64,000 nucleotides of DNA from Prochlorococcus sp. AG-418-M08 (GTDB lineage: Bacteria; Cyanobacteriota; Cyanobacteriia; PCC-6307; Cyanobiaceae), in assembly GCA_003213955.1 (NCBI GenBank), contig QCMG01000004.1, positions 62,001 to 126,000 of the forward strand. Reading direction: 5' to 3'. The position numbers and the translations under genes were made by a program. Each line of letters starts with the position of its first letter. Positions within the stretch are counted from its first letter, which is position 1. Shown one piece after another: positions 12,661 through 22,637 of the stretch. The notes beneath the pieces are model-generated. The model saw nothing but the letters and a program-made list of their open reading frames with translations, was not told the DNA's origin and ran no database searches.

Positions 12661-12741
12661 TTTTTATAGTGCAGTTTTAAGACAGTCCATGTTGCCTTGA
12701 ATACTTAATTTTTTTCTCCTATATTGAAAAAAATTATTGAT

Positions 12742-14638
12742 ATGTGTGGAATAGTTGCTGTTACTGGATATAAAAAAGCCTTGCCATTACTACTAAATGG
12801 TTTAGAAAAGCTTGAATATAGAGGATATGATTCTGCAGGTATCGCGGTAATAAACTCTGAAACAAAAAAAATAGTTTGCAATAAGGCAGAAGGGAAACTT
12901 AATAATTTAAAAAATATTGTAAAAAATATAAATTTAACTGGCACTGTAGGAATAGGTCATACTCGCTGGGCTACTCACGGAAAACCAGAGGTTAGAAATG
13001 CACATCCTCATGTTGATAGTTCAGGAAAAGTCGCAGTTGTCCAAAATGGAATTATAGAAAATTATCAGGAATTAAAAAGTAAGTTAGAGAAAGAAGGAAT
13101 TATTTTTAATTCGGATACTGATACAGAAGTTATTCCACACTTAATTAACAAAGAGTTATTTGCTTTGAGTCAACTGAAGCTTGAAAATAACGGCTCAACT
13201 TTGTTGGTAGCAGTAAGAAATGTAATTTCCGATTTAGAGGGATCTTATGCTTTAGCAGTGCTATGGTCTGGCGCGCCTGATTCATTAGTTGTTGCTAGGA
13301 GGCAGGCACCTTTAATAATTGGTTTAGGTGAAGGAGAATTTATATGCGCAAGTGATACCCCAGCAATAGCTAGTTTTACAAAGACAATTTTACCTTTGGA
13401 GGATGAGGAAATAGCTCTTTTGACTCCTTTAGGAATAGAAATTTATGATTCAAATAATGAAAGACAATATCGAAATCCAATTTCTCTACAAATTGCCGAA
13501 CAAGTAATTGATAAAAAGAATTTTAGACATTACATGTTGAAAGAAATCTATGATCAGCCTGATATCGCCAAATATTGGGTAGAAAAATATTTAGTAAAGG
13601 ATTCACAGACTGGTAAATTCAAAATTAATTACCCCTTTGATACGAAGTTTTTTGAATCTATTGAAAGAATTGAAATTGTTGCTTGTGGAACTAGTAAACA
13701 TGCTGCTATGGTAGGAAAATTTTTGTTAGAACAATTCTCAGGTATAACTACCAATGTTTTTTTTGCAAGTGAATTTAGATATTCACCCCCCCCCATTACT
13801 TCCCAATACTTTAACGATCGGAGTAACTCAGTCTGGAGAAACAGCTGATACCATTGCTGCTATCAATATGGAAATTGAAAGGAGATCTTCAATGAGGAAT
13901 ATTAACTATAAACCAAATTTAGTTGCGATTACTAATAGAATTGAAAGTTCAATTGGTAGACAAATATCAAATATAATTGATATCGGGGCAGGAATTGAAA
14001 TTGGAGTTGCGGCTACAAAAACTTTCTTTGCTCAACTCCTCTCTTTTTATGGATTAGCTATTAAATTTGCTCAAATTAAGGAAAGTCAAAGTAATGAAAA
14101 TATTAATCAATTAATTTCAGGATTAACTGAGTTACCTCCATTAGTTGAAGAACTTTTGGTAAAACATAATCAATCTTCAGAAAAACTTGCCCATGATTTT
14201 TTTAATATTAAAGATGTTATTTTTTTGGGTAGAGGAATAAATTATCCCATTGCTCTCGAAGGAGCTTTGAAGTTGAAGGAAATTAGTTATATTCATGCTG
14301 CTGGTTATCCTGCTGGAGAAATGAAGCATGGCCCAATAGCTTTATTAGATAAAAAAGTACCTGTAATTTCAATAGCTACTCCAGGACCAGTATTTGATAA
14401 AGTTATAAGTAATGCGCAGGAAGCAAAAGCTAGAGATTCTTATTTGATTGGAATAGCGCCAGGATGCAAAGGTACAGAAATTTTTGATTATTTAATGATG
14501 ATACCTGAGACAAATGAGTGGATTTCGCCATTACTAGCAATTATTCCTCTACAATTATTGAGTTATCACATTGCTGCTCATAGAGGACTAGATATTGATC
14601 AACCAAGAAATCTAGCTAAAAGTGTTACTGTGGAGTGA
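12742..14638 (+). pseudogene. glmS: glutamine-fructose-6-phosphate aminotransferase (GlmS), reading frame broken by +1 frameshift
   Basis: GlmS makes glucosamine-6-phosphate from fructose-6-phosphate and glutamine, the entry to cell-wall amino sugars. The N-terminal glutaminase domain begins MCGIVAVTGY with the nucleophile Cys2, and the ATG at 12742 places it correctly; an upstream TTG at 12724 would misplace it. The SIS isomerase domains continue in another frame. The first frame runs to a stop at 13848. The continuation (PPPLLPNTLTIGVTQSGET and onward) is in frame from 13787 to 14638. The switch falls in nine C at 13786-13794, and eight C would restore one 631-residue protein with family-typical sequence across the join. 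All other motifs (GRGINYPIALEGALKLKE, HGPIAL, C-terminal QPRNLAKSVTVE) are intact. A sequencing or assembly error, or a very recent mutation, is likelier than an old pseudogene. Confidence 0.93.
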
Positions 14639-14733
14639 GGTTTTGCAGTATTCATATTTTTATATCTTTTTGTATCTAACAGGAAGATTTTGAGGGGAAA
14701 GGCATTTTTTCTTTATTTTGAACAAGATGAAAT

Positions 14734-15273
14734 TTATAGCTCCATGAGACCTAAAGGGGGAGTAATTATTATAAATTTATTTTTAATATCTACCACTGGA
14801 ACTATTTCTTTAACAAATGGTATGAGAACTTTTTTATTATTTTTTATTAGCTGAATCACAAGTAAATTATTTTTTTCGTTTTCTAAATTAATAATTTTTC
14901 CTATTATTTTAAATTTGTCTTTTTCTAAAATTTTGACTTTTAAATTTAATAGTTGGGATAAGTGAAATTCATCCTGTTTTAATTGTGGAATGGAACGAGC
15001 TTTTACGAGGATTTTATATCCCTTTAAGTTTTCTGCTTGATTTCTGTTGGTTATTTCTCTAAATCTAATTATGAAGGATTCTTTACCTGGCTTCTTAAAA
15101 CCAGAGGTGAGTTCTAATTCTATAGGAATCTCTTTTGCTTTTTGAATCCATCTTTTTCCAGGCTTTGTAAATCTCTCTTCAAAATCACTGAGAGACTTAA
15201 CTTGAATTTTTCCATTAATTCCTTGAGGAGATGTTATTAATCCAACAACCAACCATTCATTATCATCTATCAT
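14734..15273 (-). CDS. rimM: ribosome maturation factor RimM
   Basis: A 179-residue protein for 30S subunit assembly and 16S rRNA processing that binds ribosomal protein S19. The N-terminal beta-barrel domain shows [22 protein letters not shown]. The C-terminal PRC-barrel contains [14 protein letters not shown] and ends [26 protein letters not shown], a typical RimM ending. It is divergent from ndhS with a 22 bp gap. The middle region is Lys/Asn-rich, as in other A+T-rich genomes. Confidence 0.9.
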   Translation of the reverse strand: MIDDNEWLVVGLITSPQGINGKIQVKSLSDFEERFTKPGKRWIQKAKEIPIELELTSGFKKPGKESFIIRFREITNRNQAENLKGYKILVKARSIPQLKQDEFHLSQLLNLKVKILEKDKFKIIGKIINLENEKNNLLVIQLIKNNKKVLIPFVKEIVPVVDIKNKFIIITPPLGLMEL

Positions 15274-15295
15274 AGTATGTAGGTAAATTATTTCT

Positions 15296-15481
15296 ATGGA
15301 ATTATCGAATAAACCAATACTTCCTGGTTCTATAGTAGTTGTTAAAGATGTTAATTCTATTTATAGAGGATATAAAGGATTTGTTCAAAGAGTTACTAAT
15401 AAGACAGCAGCTGTTCTTTTTGAAGGAGGAAATTGGGATAAGCTCGTAACATTTAAATTAAAAAATTTAGAAATAGTTTAA
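15296..15481 (+). CDS. ndhS: NAD(P)H dehydrogenase (NDH-1) subunit S, SH3-like
   Basis: A 61-residue protein matching NdhS (DUF3252), the SH3-like subunit that helps dock ferredoxin on the cyanobacterial NDH-1 complex during cyclic electron flow. The signature is a small beta barrel: [43 protein letters not shown]. Its length is close to known NdhS. It is convergent with rnc, with stops 4 bp apart. Confidence 0.8.
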   Translation: MELSNKPILPGSIVVVKDVNSIYRGYKGFVQRVTNKTAAVLFEGGNWDKLVTFKLKNLEIV

Positions 15482-15485
15482 ATAT

Positions 15486-16235
15486 TTAACTTTTATCTTT
15501 CTGAAAAATCTTTTCTATTAGGACACTAGCAGCGTTTTTTTCTGCTTTTTTATGAGAATGTCCGAAGCTACAGGCTTCTTTAGATCCATTAATATATATT
15601 TCACAAGAGAATCTTTTTGGGTCTCCGTGATTTTGTGATATTTCATTTATTTTATAATCAGGTAAATCATATCCATGGCTTTGACACCACTCTTGCAATG
15701 CTGATTTAGCATTAAATTTATATGGTGCTTTTAAAAACAATTCTGAATCCTTCTCCCAAAAATTATCCAACCAAATATTTACTTCATATATTGAATTAGA
15801 ACACTTATATATCGCTCCAATTAATGCTTCAGTACTCTCAGCGATTATAGTGTCTTTTGAATTCTTATCACCCATAGCTTTTGGACCTTTGATTATTACT
15901 TTTTCGATTAAGATTTTTTTACCTAATTCAGCTAACCATTCATCACTTACAATTTGAGATCTTAATTCTGATCTCTCTCCAACACTTATATTTTTATATT
16001 TTCTCTCTATAAAATCTGATGCTGATAATCTGAGAACAGCATCACCAAAGAATTCTAATTTTTCATAATTAACTAACTTATTTGCGGAGGAGTGGGTTAA
16101 TGCTTCATTGAAAGTGTTAATTATAAATTTATCTTTTTTATTTATGATTGCCACAAACCTTTTCGATTTAATATTCAGAGAATTTAAAAACTTAGTAATT
16201 TTTTCGGTTCTTTCTTCATCAATTAAGTTATCCAT
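15486..16235 (-). CDS. rnc: ribonuclease III
   Basis: A 249-residue double-strand-specific endoribonuclease that processes rRNA precursors and structured RNAs. The catalytic signature reads KLEFFGDAVLRL (about 75-86) and the second acidic site is AESTEALIGAIY. The dsRNA-binding domain begins near residue 175 (NAKSALQEWCQSHG) and ends KKAEKNAASVLIEKI. In-frame codons run on upstream to 16310, but they lie in the 3' end of rnpB, so the ATG at 16235 (MDNLIDEER) is the credible start. It begins about 25 bp after the rnpB end and is probably co-transcribed with it. Confidence 0.93.
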   Translation of the reverse strand: MDNLIDEERTEKITKFLNSLNIKSKRFVAIINKKDKFIINTFNEALTHSSANKLVNYEKLEFFGDAVLRLSASDFIERKYKNISVGERSELRSQIVSDEWLAELGKKILIEKVIIKGPKAMGDKNSKDTIIAESTEALIGAIYKCSNSIYEVNIWLDNFWEKDSELFLKAPYKFNAKSALQEWCQSHGYDLPDYKINEISQNHGDPKRFSCEIYINGSKEACSFGHSHKKAEKNAASVLIEKIFQKDKS

Positions 16236-16258
16236 ATAGATTAAAAGTTTTTCATTCG

Positions 16259-16637
16259 GTAGAAAGCAGGGCATAAGCCGGGTTCTGTTCATCTTAATTA
16301 AGATGGGCAATCATCTATCTAGGACTGGAATTACTTCACAGCCTCAAGCGGCGCTTAAAAGTAGATTATTAATGGTCATAAATCTACTTAGCCTTGCTCC
16401 CAGCCGGGGTTTACCTAGCCAACACCTCTCGATGTTGCTGGTGCGCTCTTACCGCACCCTTGCACCCTTGCCATACTAAAAAGTATTAGGCGGTATGTTT
16501 CTGTGGCACTATCCTCACGGTTACCCGCACTGGGAATTACCCAGCAAGCCTTACCATATGGGAGCCCGGACTTTCCTCAAAAAAGTTTTATTTTCAAAAC
16601 GAAATAAAACTTTTTCGCGATTGCCTCTCCTGCTTAC
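16259..16637 (-). ncRNA. rnpB: RNase P RNA (rnpB)
   Basis: Read on the minus strand, this stretch contains the conserved 5' core GAGGAAAGTCCGGGCTCC (complement of about 16561-16579) and the conserved 3' end ACAGAACCCGGCTTATG (about 16270-16288). The P1 helix pairs AAGCAGG near 16629-16635 with CCTGCTT near 16264-16270. The strong P3 hairpin is visible as a long A/T stem at about 16580-16615. The RNA cuts 5' leaders from tRNA precursors. The ends are set from P1 pairing and are good to a few bases. It is followed by rnc, another RNA-processing enzyme, and is divergent from tRNA-Arg. Confidence 0.95.
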
Positions 16638-16675
16638 CTTTAGCATAATGCTTATTAACCTAAAAAACATCTCTT

Positions 16676-16749
<74 letters not shown>

Positions 16750-16828
16750 TTAAACTTAATAAACTATATGTAGTATGTGTGCAATTTTGTAACTCTCTAG
16801 CTAGCGTGTATATAGTAATAAAGCTTTT

Positions 16829-17161
16829 ATGGCTAAGCTTCACGATATGCGTCTAAAACTCTTAATTCAACAAGAGCATGAACGTATTTCTAAATCTCAA
16901 CCTAAAGATCTAGACCTATCAATAGTTCAAGCAAGATGTCTTTGCTGGCTTTCTTTATTAGCAGAGGCTCATGAAGATCAAGCAAATGATGCAGAAAAGA
17001 GAGGAGATGCTGAACAGGCGATGGGATGGTTTGCAGATTCAATGAGATTAAGAGATGTCATTACTTTGGTGACTAGTATTGAAATTCCCTTACCGGATAG
17101 CCCTGACTCTCTTGATGATAATGATGAATTATTCGATGGTCCTACAATAATGCCTAAATAA
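16829..17161 (+). CDS. conserved hypothetical protein of marine picocyanobacteria
   Basis: A 110-residue soluble, mostly helical protein that I cannot assign to a function. The N-terminal two thirds look alpha-helical with heptad-like spacing (KLLIQQEHERISK; ARCLCWLSLLAEAHEDQANDAEKRGDAEQAMGWFADSMRLRD), giving a TPR-like helical hairpin around 35-80. The C-terminus is acidic and Pro-rich (LPDSPDSLDDNDELFDGP). It follows tRNA-Arg by about 80 bp, and no gene follows it on this strand for some distance. Confidence 0.65.
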   Translation: MAKLHDMRLKLLIQQEHERISKSQPKDLDLSIVQARCLCWLSLLAEAHEDQANDAEKRGDAEQAMGWFADSMRLRDVITLVTSIEIPLPDSPDSLDDNDELFDGPTIMPK

Positions 17162-17620
17162 TCAAATGATATAAATATGGTGATTCATTCTATTGAAAAA
17201 AGAACTAGTAAATCACTTGATTATCTTAAATTCTATAAAGAATAAAATCGTTAAACTCGATTTTAGAAAGTAATAGGAATTCAACGGTCATCTACCTAAA
17301 CTATTAGGAAAACTGGTTGTATCGTTTCTGAAGAATTAAAAAAGCAATTATATGCCGAACATATTTGAGATAATTTGATAAAAGATAAGAAACATATTTC
17401 TGATATGTAATGAGTACAGATGTAATAGATAAAAATTAAAATTAAAGCTTATTTAGCTTCGAATGAAGCTTTGATGGAGAAAATTATTGATATTTAACTT
17501 TCTAAAAATATTGATGTAAATTTTCATGAAATTAAAAATAACTTGACTACTTATATAGGGTCTTTGATTAATATCGAATAAATTATTTTTTGCTTGCAGT
17601 TTTGATTGATAAGAGTAATT
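17162..17620. other. gene-poor A+T-rich stretch, no secure feature
   Basis: About 460 bp between a small hypothetical gene and the end of glgP. A plus-strand frame from 17312 to 17582 gives protein-like fragments (TGCIVSEELKKQLYAEH; IKAYLASNEALMEKI; LSKNIDVNFHEIKNN) but holds about six stops, roughly what chance gives at this base composition. A 22-codon ORF begins with ATG at 17177. The stretch may be the remains of a lost gene, but I cannot support that firmly. Confidence 0.4.
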
Positions 17621-20167
17621 CTAATTAGAAACTTCTTCAATATCACATGTGATTTCAACTGGCATAGGTGAAACTTTCCAAATAGATTCACAATATTCTC
17701 TAATTGATCTATCTGAAGAAAAATATCCTGATCTTGCAGTATTTAATAAAGCCATTTTATTCCAGGCTTTTTTGTTATTCCAACAGTTACTAACTTCATC
17801 TTGTTTGGCTAGATAGTCTTCGAAATCAGCCATTATGAAAAATGGATCATGACCAGTAAGGCTATTTAAGAGAGGTTTGAATAATTCTTTATCTCCATTA
17901 CTAAAATGACCTATTTCTATTAAACGAATTACCTCTTTTAACTCTGGACACTTATTAATGAAAGACTGGGGAGAATATCCATTATTTTTTAAGTTCATTA
18001 TTTCACTTTCAGTCTTTCCGAAAAGGAAGAAATTTTCTTTTTTCACTAGATCTCTTAACTCTACATTCGCTCCATCAAGAGTTCCTATAGTCAAAGCTCC
18101 ATTCATAGCAAATTTCATATTTCCAGTTCCCGAAGCTTCTTTTCCTGCAGTTGAAATCTGTTCAGATAAATCTGTTGCTGGATATACTATTTCTCCAAGT
18201 TTCACATTATAGTCTGGTAAGAAAACTACTCTTAAGAGACCTTCCATATCCGGGTCTGAATTAACTACATCTGCAATACCATTAATAAATCTGATCATCA
18301 ATTTAGCCATAAAGTAACCTGGAGCAGCTTTACCGCCAAAAATTACCGTTCTGGGAGCTTTATAGTTACTTAACCCATTTTTTATTCTTAAATACTGCGC
18401 AATAATTTGTAGAGCATTTAAATGTTGTCTTTTATATTGGTGAATTCTTTTTACTTGAACATCAAACATACTTGAGGGATCAACAAGTATTCCAGTTTTA
18501 GAATGAATAAAGCTAGCTAGTTTACGTTTTCCAATTAATTTAGTTTCTTCAAACTTTTTTAGAAAACTCGCATCATCTTTTTTATTTTCTAAGTTCTTCA
18601 AAAGTTCCATATTGGTTATCCAATCTGGACCTACTTCTTTTTCTAATAAATTAGATAAGGATGGATTCGCTAATGCAACCCATCTTCTAGGAGTTACACC
18701 ATTAGTTACGTTCGTAAACTTTTCTGGCCAAAGCTCTGCAAATTCTGGAAGAAGTTGCCTCTTGATTAGATCAGAGTGAAGGGCAGCAACTCCATTTATA
18801 TGATGAGCTCCAATAGTAGCCAAATGAGCCATTCTCACTGACTTAGAACCTTCCTCATCGATAATTGATAGTTTTTGTAAAATCTTGTCATCACCTGGAT
18901 AACGAAGTCTTAGTTGCTGCAAAAATCTCCAATTTACTTCGTAAATAATTTCTAAATGACGAGGAAGTAAATCACTAAAAAGGGTTAAATCCCATTTTTC
19001 CAATGCTTCAGGAAGCAAAGTATGGTTTGTATAAGCAACTGATGAAGTGGTTATATTCCACGCCTTATCCCAACTAACTTGATACTGATCAATTAGTAGA
19101 CGCATTAATTCAGCTACTGCAATCGCAGGATGAGTATCATTTAACTGAACAGTCCAATGTTTAGCGAATTCTGTTATTGGGATAGATCTTTTTTCAAGAC
19201 TTCTCAACATATCTTGAAGCGAACAACTAACGAAAAAGTGTTGTTGTTTAAGTCTTAATCTTCTACCTTCATCAGTTCCATCATTTGGATAAAGAACTTT
19301 TGATAAAGTTTCAGAGGCAACTTTTTCTTCTACCGCACCATAATAATCACCAATATTAAAAGCATAAAAATCGAAACTTTCTGTTGCGTCAGCTCTCCAT
19401 AATCTTAATCTGTCACAGGTATTGACCCTATAGCCTAATACTGGAACATCATGAGGAACACCAATTGCATGTTCAGAGGGCACCCATCTTGACCGGTAGT
19501 TGCCTTTATCGTCTCTATAACTTTCAGTTCTTCCTCCAAATCCAACAAAACAAGATTCGTCAGGTTGAGGTAATTCCCAGGGCCACCCCCCTTTAAGCCA
19601 TTTATCAGTAACTTCCACTTGCCAACCATCTCTAATTAACTGGTTAAATATTCCGAATTCGTATCTAATACCATAGCCAACAGCAGGAACTTGTAAGGAA
19701 GCTAAAGATTCCATATAACAAGCAGCAAGTCTACCGAGACCGCCATTACCTAAACCTGGCTCTTCTTCGACTTCAAGAATTGTTGCCAATGATTCTACTC
19801 CAAACCTTTTTAAAGCATCTTCTGCTTCTTGTGTAATGCCAAGATTTAACAAGTTATTGCTTAATTGTGGTCCTATTAAAAATTCTGCTGATAGGTAAGC
19901 GACAGTTTTTTGTGGTTTTTTCCGTATTACTTCTTGGCTAGCTAAATATCTTGTCATTAATCTATCTTTTACCGCATAACTTAGAGCCATGTACAAGTCA
20001 TGGGAGCTTGCTGAAGTTGCTAGTTTCCCAATAGTAAAGAATAGATGCGCTGTCATTCCTTTGAAAAGCGCATCAGAATCCATGCCAGCTTTCTCAGGAT
20101 CTAAATAGCAGCCTGGAGTAGGCAAGCGTAGATCAAAGGGTTCGTTGGAATTCATTGGATTTAACAT
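17621..20167 (-). CDS. glgP: glycogen phosphorylase
   Basis: An 848-residue PLP enzyme that releases glucose-1-phosphate from glycogen, the night-time carbon store. Family landmarks are the N-terminal TVAYLSAEFLIG, LEEEPGLGNGGLGRLAACY near residue 125, VQLNDTHPA, the DVQVKRIHQYKRQ segment, and the cofactor-binding EASGTGNMKFAMNGALTIGTLDGANVE near residue 660, whose Lys forms the Schiff base. Length is normal. The start MLNPMNSNEPF is the first available, and a second ATG four codons in is equally possible. It is divergent from the antiporter gene. Confidence 0.96.
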   Translation of the reverse strand: MLNPMNSNEPFDLRLPTPGCYLDPEKAGMDSDALFKGMTAHLFFTIGKLATSASSHDLYMALSYAVKDRLMTRYLASQEVIRKKPQKTVAYLSAEFLIGPQLSNNLLNLGITQEAEDALKRFGVESLATILEVEEEPGLGNGGLGRLAACYMESLASLQVPAVGYGIRYEFGIFNQLIRDGWQVEVTDKWLKGGWPWELPQPDESCFVGFGGRTESYRDDKGNYRSRWVPSEHAIGVPHDVPVLGYRVNTCDRLRLWRADATESFDFYAFNIGDYYGAVEEKVASETLSKVLYPNDGTDEGRRLRLKQQHFFVSCSLQDMLRSLEKRSIPITEFAKHWTVQLNDTHPAIAVAELMRLLIDQYQVSWDKAWNITTSSVAYTNHTLLPEALEKWDLTLFSDLLPRHLEIIYEVNWRFLQQLRLRYPGDDKILQKLSIIDEEGSKSVRMAHLATIGAHHINGVAALHSDLIKRQLLPEFAELWPEKFTNVTNGVTPRRWVALANPSLSNLLEKEVGPDWITNMELLKNLENKKDDASFLKKFEETKLIGKRKLASFIHSKTGILVDPSSMFDVQVKRIHQYKRQHLNALQIIAQYLRIKNGLSNYKAPRTVIFGGKAAPGYFMAKLMIRFINGIADVVNSDPDMEGLLRVVFLPDYNVKLGEIVYPATDLSEQISTAGKEASGTGNMKFAMNGALTIGTLDGANVELRDLVKKENFFLFGKTESEIMNLKNNGYSPQSFINKCPELKEVIRLIEIGHFSNGDKELFKPLLNSLTGHDPFFIMADFEDYLAKQDEVSNCWNNKKAWNKMALLNTARSGYFSSDRSIREYCESIWKVSPMPVEITCDIEEVSN

Positions 20168-20319
20168 ATATATGACAATAGCCAGTTTTTTAAAAAATTC
20201 TGTATTGTAACTTCAGATCCACACTTGTTGAGTATTTTTGCTTTTTTTTACATACTTCGTAAAGTGGGCCCTTAATAAACTATCTTCCAAATATATAGTT
20301 TATTTACTTAGCATTTGAA

Positions 20320-21687
20320 ATGTACCCTTTACTTGCTGAATTAAGTGCACACGATTTAGAAGTTGCTGAGACGCTAATAGGAGTTATAAGATTTCTATTA
20401 ATATTTTTAGCTGCTAGAGCATTAGCTGAAGTTTTAGTAAGACTTAGTTTGCCTACCATTGTCGGAGAGCTTTTGGCAGGTGTTGTTATAGGAGCTTCTG
20501 GTTTTCATTTGCTAATACCTCCTTCAGCGCATACTGAGTTAAATCAAGGCTTAGTTAATGTAATAAGCTCTTTAGCATCAATACCGCCTGAAGCTGTTCC
20601 TGATGTTTATTTTGAAAGTTTTCCTTCTCTTCAGGCTGTTGCAACGCTTGGATTATATGCGCTTCTTTTCTTAACAGGATTAGAAAGTGAATTGGAGGAA
20701 TTAGTTGCCGTCGGCGCCCAAGCTTTTACGGTCGCTATGGCGGGTGTAATTCTGCCTTTTGCTTTTGGTACTTTAGGATTAATGTTTATTTTTCAGGTGG
20801 ATCTTGTTCCAGCAGTTTTTGCAGGAGCATCAATGACTGCTACAAGTATTGGTATCACAGCAAGTGTTTTTGGAGAATTAGGGTATTTGAAAACTAGGGA
20901 AGGTCAAATTGTTATTGGTGCAGCAGTTCTTGACGATATTTTAGGCATTGTTATTCTGGCAGTTGTTGTAGCGTTAGCTGCTGGAGGTTCTTTAGAAATA
21001 GCTCCTATCGTCAAATTAGTTGCTGCAGCTGTTGTATTTGTAATTGCTGCTATTGCATTAAGTAGAACAGCCGCTCCTGGTTTTGATTGGCTCCTTGATA
21101 GATTAAAAGCACCCGGAGCAGTAGTTGTGGCATCTTTCGTGATTCTTGTTTTATGTTGCTTTGTAGCGACAGCGATAGGATTAGAAGCAGCTTTAGGTGC
21201 TTTTGCAGCTGGATTAATCCTAAGTAGTTCTAAAAATAATCATGCAATACAGCAATCAGTTTTACCATTGGTTTCATTATTCGCAACTATTTTTTTCGTA
21301 TTGGTAGGGGCTGGCATGGATTTATCAGTTATTAATCCTCTAGATCCTGCAAGTAGATCTGCACTAATAGTTGCAGGATTTTTATTAGTTGTGGCAATTA
21401 TTGGAAAAATTGCAGCTGGATGGGTCTTTTCAAGTGATAAGCCTACGAATAGATTAGTTGTAGGCTTAGGCATGATGCCCAGAGGAGAGGTTGGATTGAT
21501 TTTTCTTGGATTGGGAACAAGTGCTAAGCTTTTGACCCCATCCCTCGAAGCAGCAATTTTATTAATGGTTATTGGTACAACATTCCTTGCTCCTGTACTT
21601 TTAAGAATTGTTTTGAAAGATAAGCCTCCTGGTGGTGATAATAAAATTTCAGATGATGTTGCGGCTGATCCCGTAGGTCTTCTTTAG
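20320..21687 (+). CDS. CPA2-family monovalent cation:proton antiporter (NapA/KefB type)
   Basis: A 455-residue integral membrane protein with about 12-13 predicted helices, exchanging Na+ or K+ for protons. The inverted-repeat CPA2 fold is recognisable from PTIVGELLAGVVIGASG in helix 2, GLYALLFLTGLESELEEL, the TATSIGITASVFGELG helix, and the ion-site acidic residues of the AAVLDDILGIVILAVV helix. The second half has LEAALGAFAAGLILSSS and MMPRGEVGLIFLGLG. There is no C-terminal TrkA domain. Which cation is carried cannot be read here. It stands alone, divergent from glgP. Confidence 0.88.
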   Translation: MYPLLAELSAHDLEVAETLIGVIRFLLIFLAARALAEVLVRLSLPTIVGELLAGVVIGASGFHLLIPPSAHTELNQGLVNVISSLASIPPEAVPDVYFESFPSLQAVATLGLYALLFLTGLESELEELVAVGAQAFTVAMAGVILPFAFGTLGLMFIFQVDLVPAVFAGASMTATSIGITASVFGELGYLKTREGQIVIGAAVLDDILGIVILAVVVALAAGGSLEIAPIVKLVAAAVVFVIAAIALSRTAAPGFDWLLDRLKAPGAVVVASFVILVLCCFVATAIGLEAALGAFAAGLILSSSKNNHAIQQSVLPLVSLFATIFFVLVGAGMDLSVINPLDPASRSALIVAGFLLVVAIIGKIAAGWVFSSDKPTNRLVVGLGMMPRGEVGLIFLGLGTSAKLLTPSLEAAILLMVIGTTFLAPVLLRIVLKDKPPGGDNKISDDVAADPVGLL

Positions 21688-21728
21688 GCAATAATTTTAT
21701 TAGAATTATTCAAAATAAAATTTGATAA

Positions 21729-22628
21729 ATGGAAAAAACAGTTCCAATAGATAGTGATGTGAATTATTCCTGGAATTTTTTAAATTACCCAATACATACT
21801 GTTTCAGCTAAGCCAGAACATATCTCAAAAGAATGTGCAATTTTATTAATTCATGGTTTTGGAGCCTCCACAGATCATTGGAGATTTAATATCCCTATTT
21901 TGAGTAAAAAATACGAAGTTCATGCTATGGATCTATTGGGTTTTGGAAAAAGTCCTAAGCCTCAAGATGTTGAATACTCAGGATCTTTATGGAAAGATCA
22001 AGTTGTAGCTTATGTAAAAGAGAAAATAAAAAAACCGACAATTGTTGTTGGAAATTCATTAGGTGGTTATGCAGCATTAGCAGCTGGTTCAGAATTAAAT
22101 GAACTAAACGCAGGAGTGATATTACTTAATGCTGCAGGGTACTTTAGTGAAGAAAAAACTATCAAAAAGAATATGTTGCAAACTTCTATTGAAACAGTTG
22201 CCGGCATATTTTTGAAAAATATTGTTCTTCAACGTTTGATTTTTGAGAATATGAGAAATCCAAAAAATATTAAAAAAACTTTGAATCAAGTTTATGTTGA
22301 TAAAAAAAATGTTGACGATTTTTTAGTTGAGTCAATACGAAAGCCTTCACTAGATTTCGGAGCTTTTAATGTTTTTAGAAGTGTATTTAACCCATCAGGT
22401 CCTCAGGGATTACCTTTGGATAAGTTATTCTCAAAACTTGATTCACCATTATTACTGCTCTGGGGAGGAAAAGATCCTTGGATGAACACTCCAAAAAAGA
22501 GAAATCTTTATAAAAAATTTACACCAAAGAATACAAAAGAAATAATTCTTGAAGCTGGACATTGTCCCCATGATGAAATACCTGAATTAGTTAATCAGCA
22601 TATTTTGGATTGGGTTGATTCTCTTTAA
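21729..22628 (+). CDS. alpha/beta-fold hydrolase
   Basis: 299 residues with the alpha/beta-hydrolase catalytic triad: the nucleophile Ser in GNSLGGYAALAAG (about 118), an acid in LLLWGGKDPW, and the His in EAGHCPHDEIPE near residue 282. The oxyanion loop reads LIHGFGASTDHWR (about 40-52). Substrates of this family range from esters to epoxides and cannot be inferred here. Similar proteins in cyanobacteria are annotated only as hydrolases. It begins 41 bp behind the antiporter gene and ends 9 bp before the epimerase-like gene. Confidence 0.85.
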   Translation: MEKTVPIDSDVNYSWNFLNYPIHTVSAKPEHISKECAILLIHGFGASTDHWRFNIPILSKKYEVHAMDLLGFGKSPKPQDVEYSGSLWKDQVVAYVKEKIKKPTIVVGNSLGGYAALAAGSELNELNAGVILLNAAGYFSEEKTIKKNMLQTSIETVAGIFLKNIVLQRLIFENMRNPKNIKKTLNQVYVDKKNVDDFLVESIRKPSLDFGAFNVFRSVFNPSGPQGLPLDKLFSKLDSPLLLLWGGKDPWMNTPKKRNLYKKFTPKNTKEIILEAGHCPHDEIPELVNQHILDWVDSL

Positions 22629-22637
22629 GTAATAATT

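Noticed and set aside
16238-16310. N-terminal extension of rnc to an upstream ATG
   Set aside because: These codons overlap the conserved 3' end of rnpB; the ATG at 16235 gives the normal RNase III length.
17312-17582. Decayed gene called as a pseudogene
   Set aside because: The number of stops is near the chance expectation for such A+T-rich DNA and I recognise no family.
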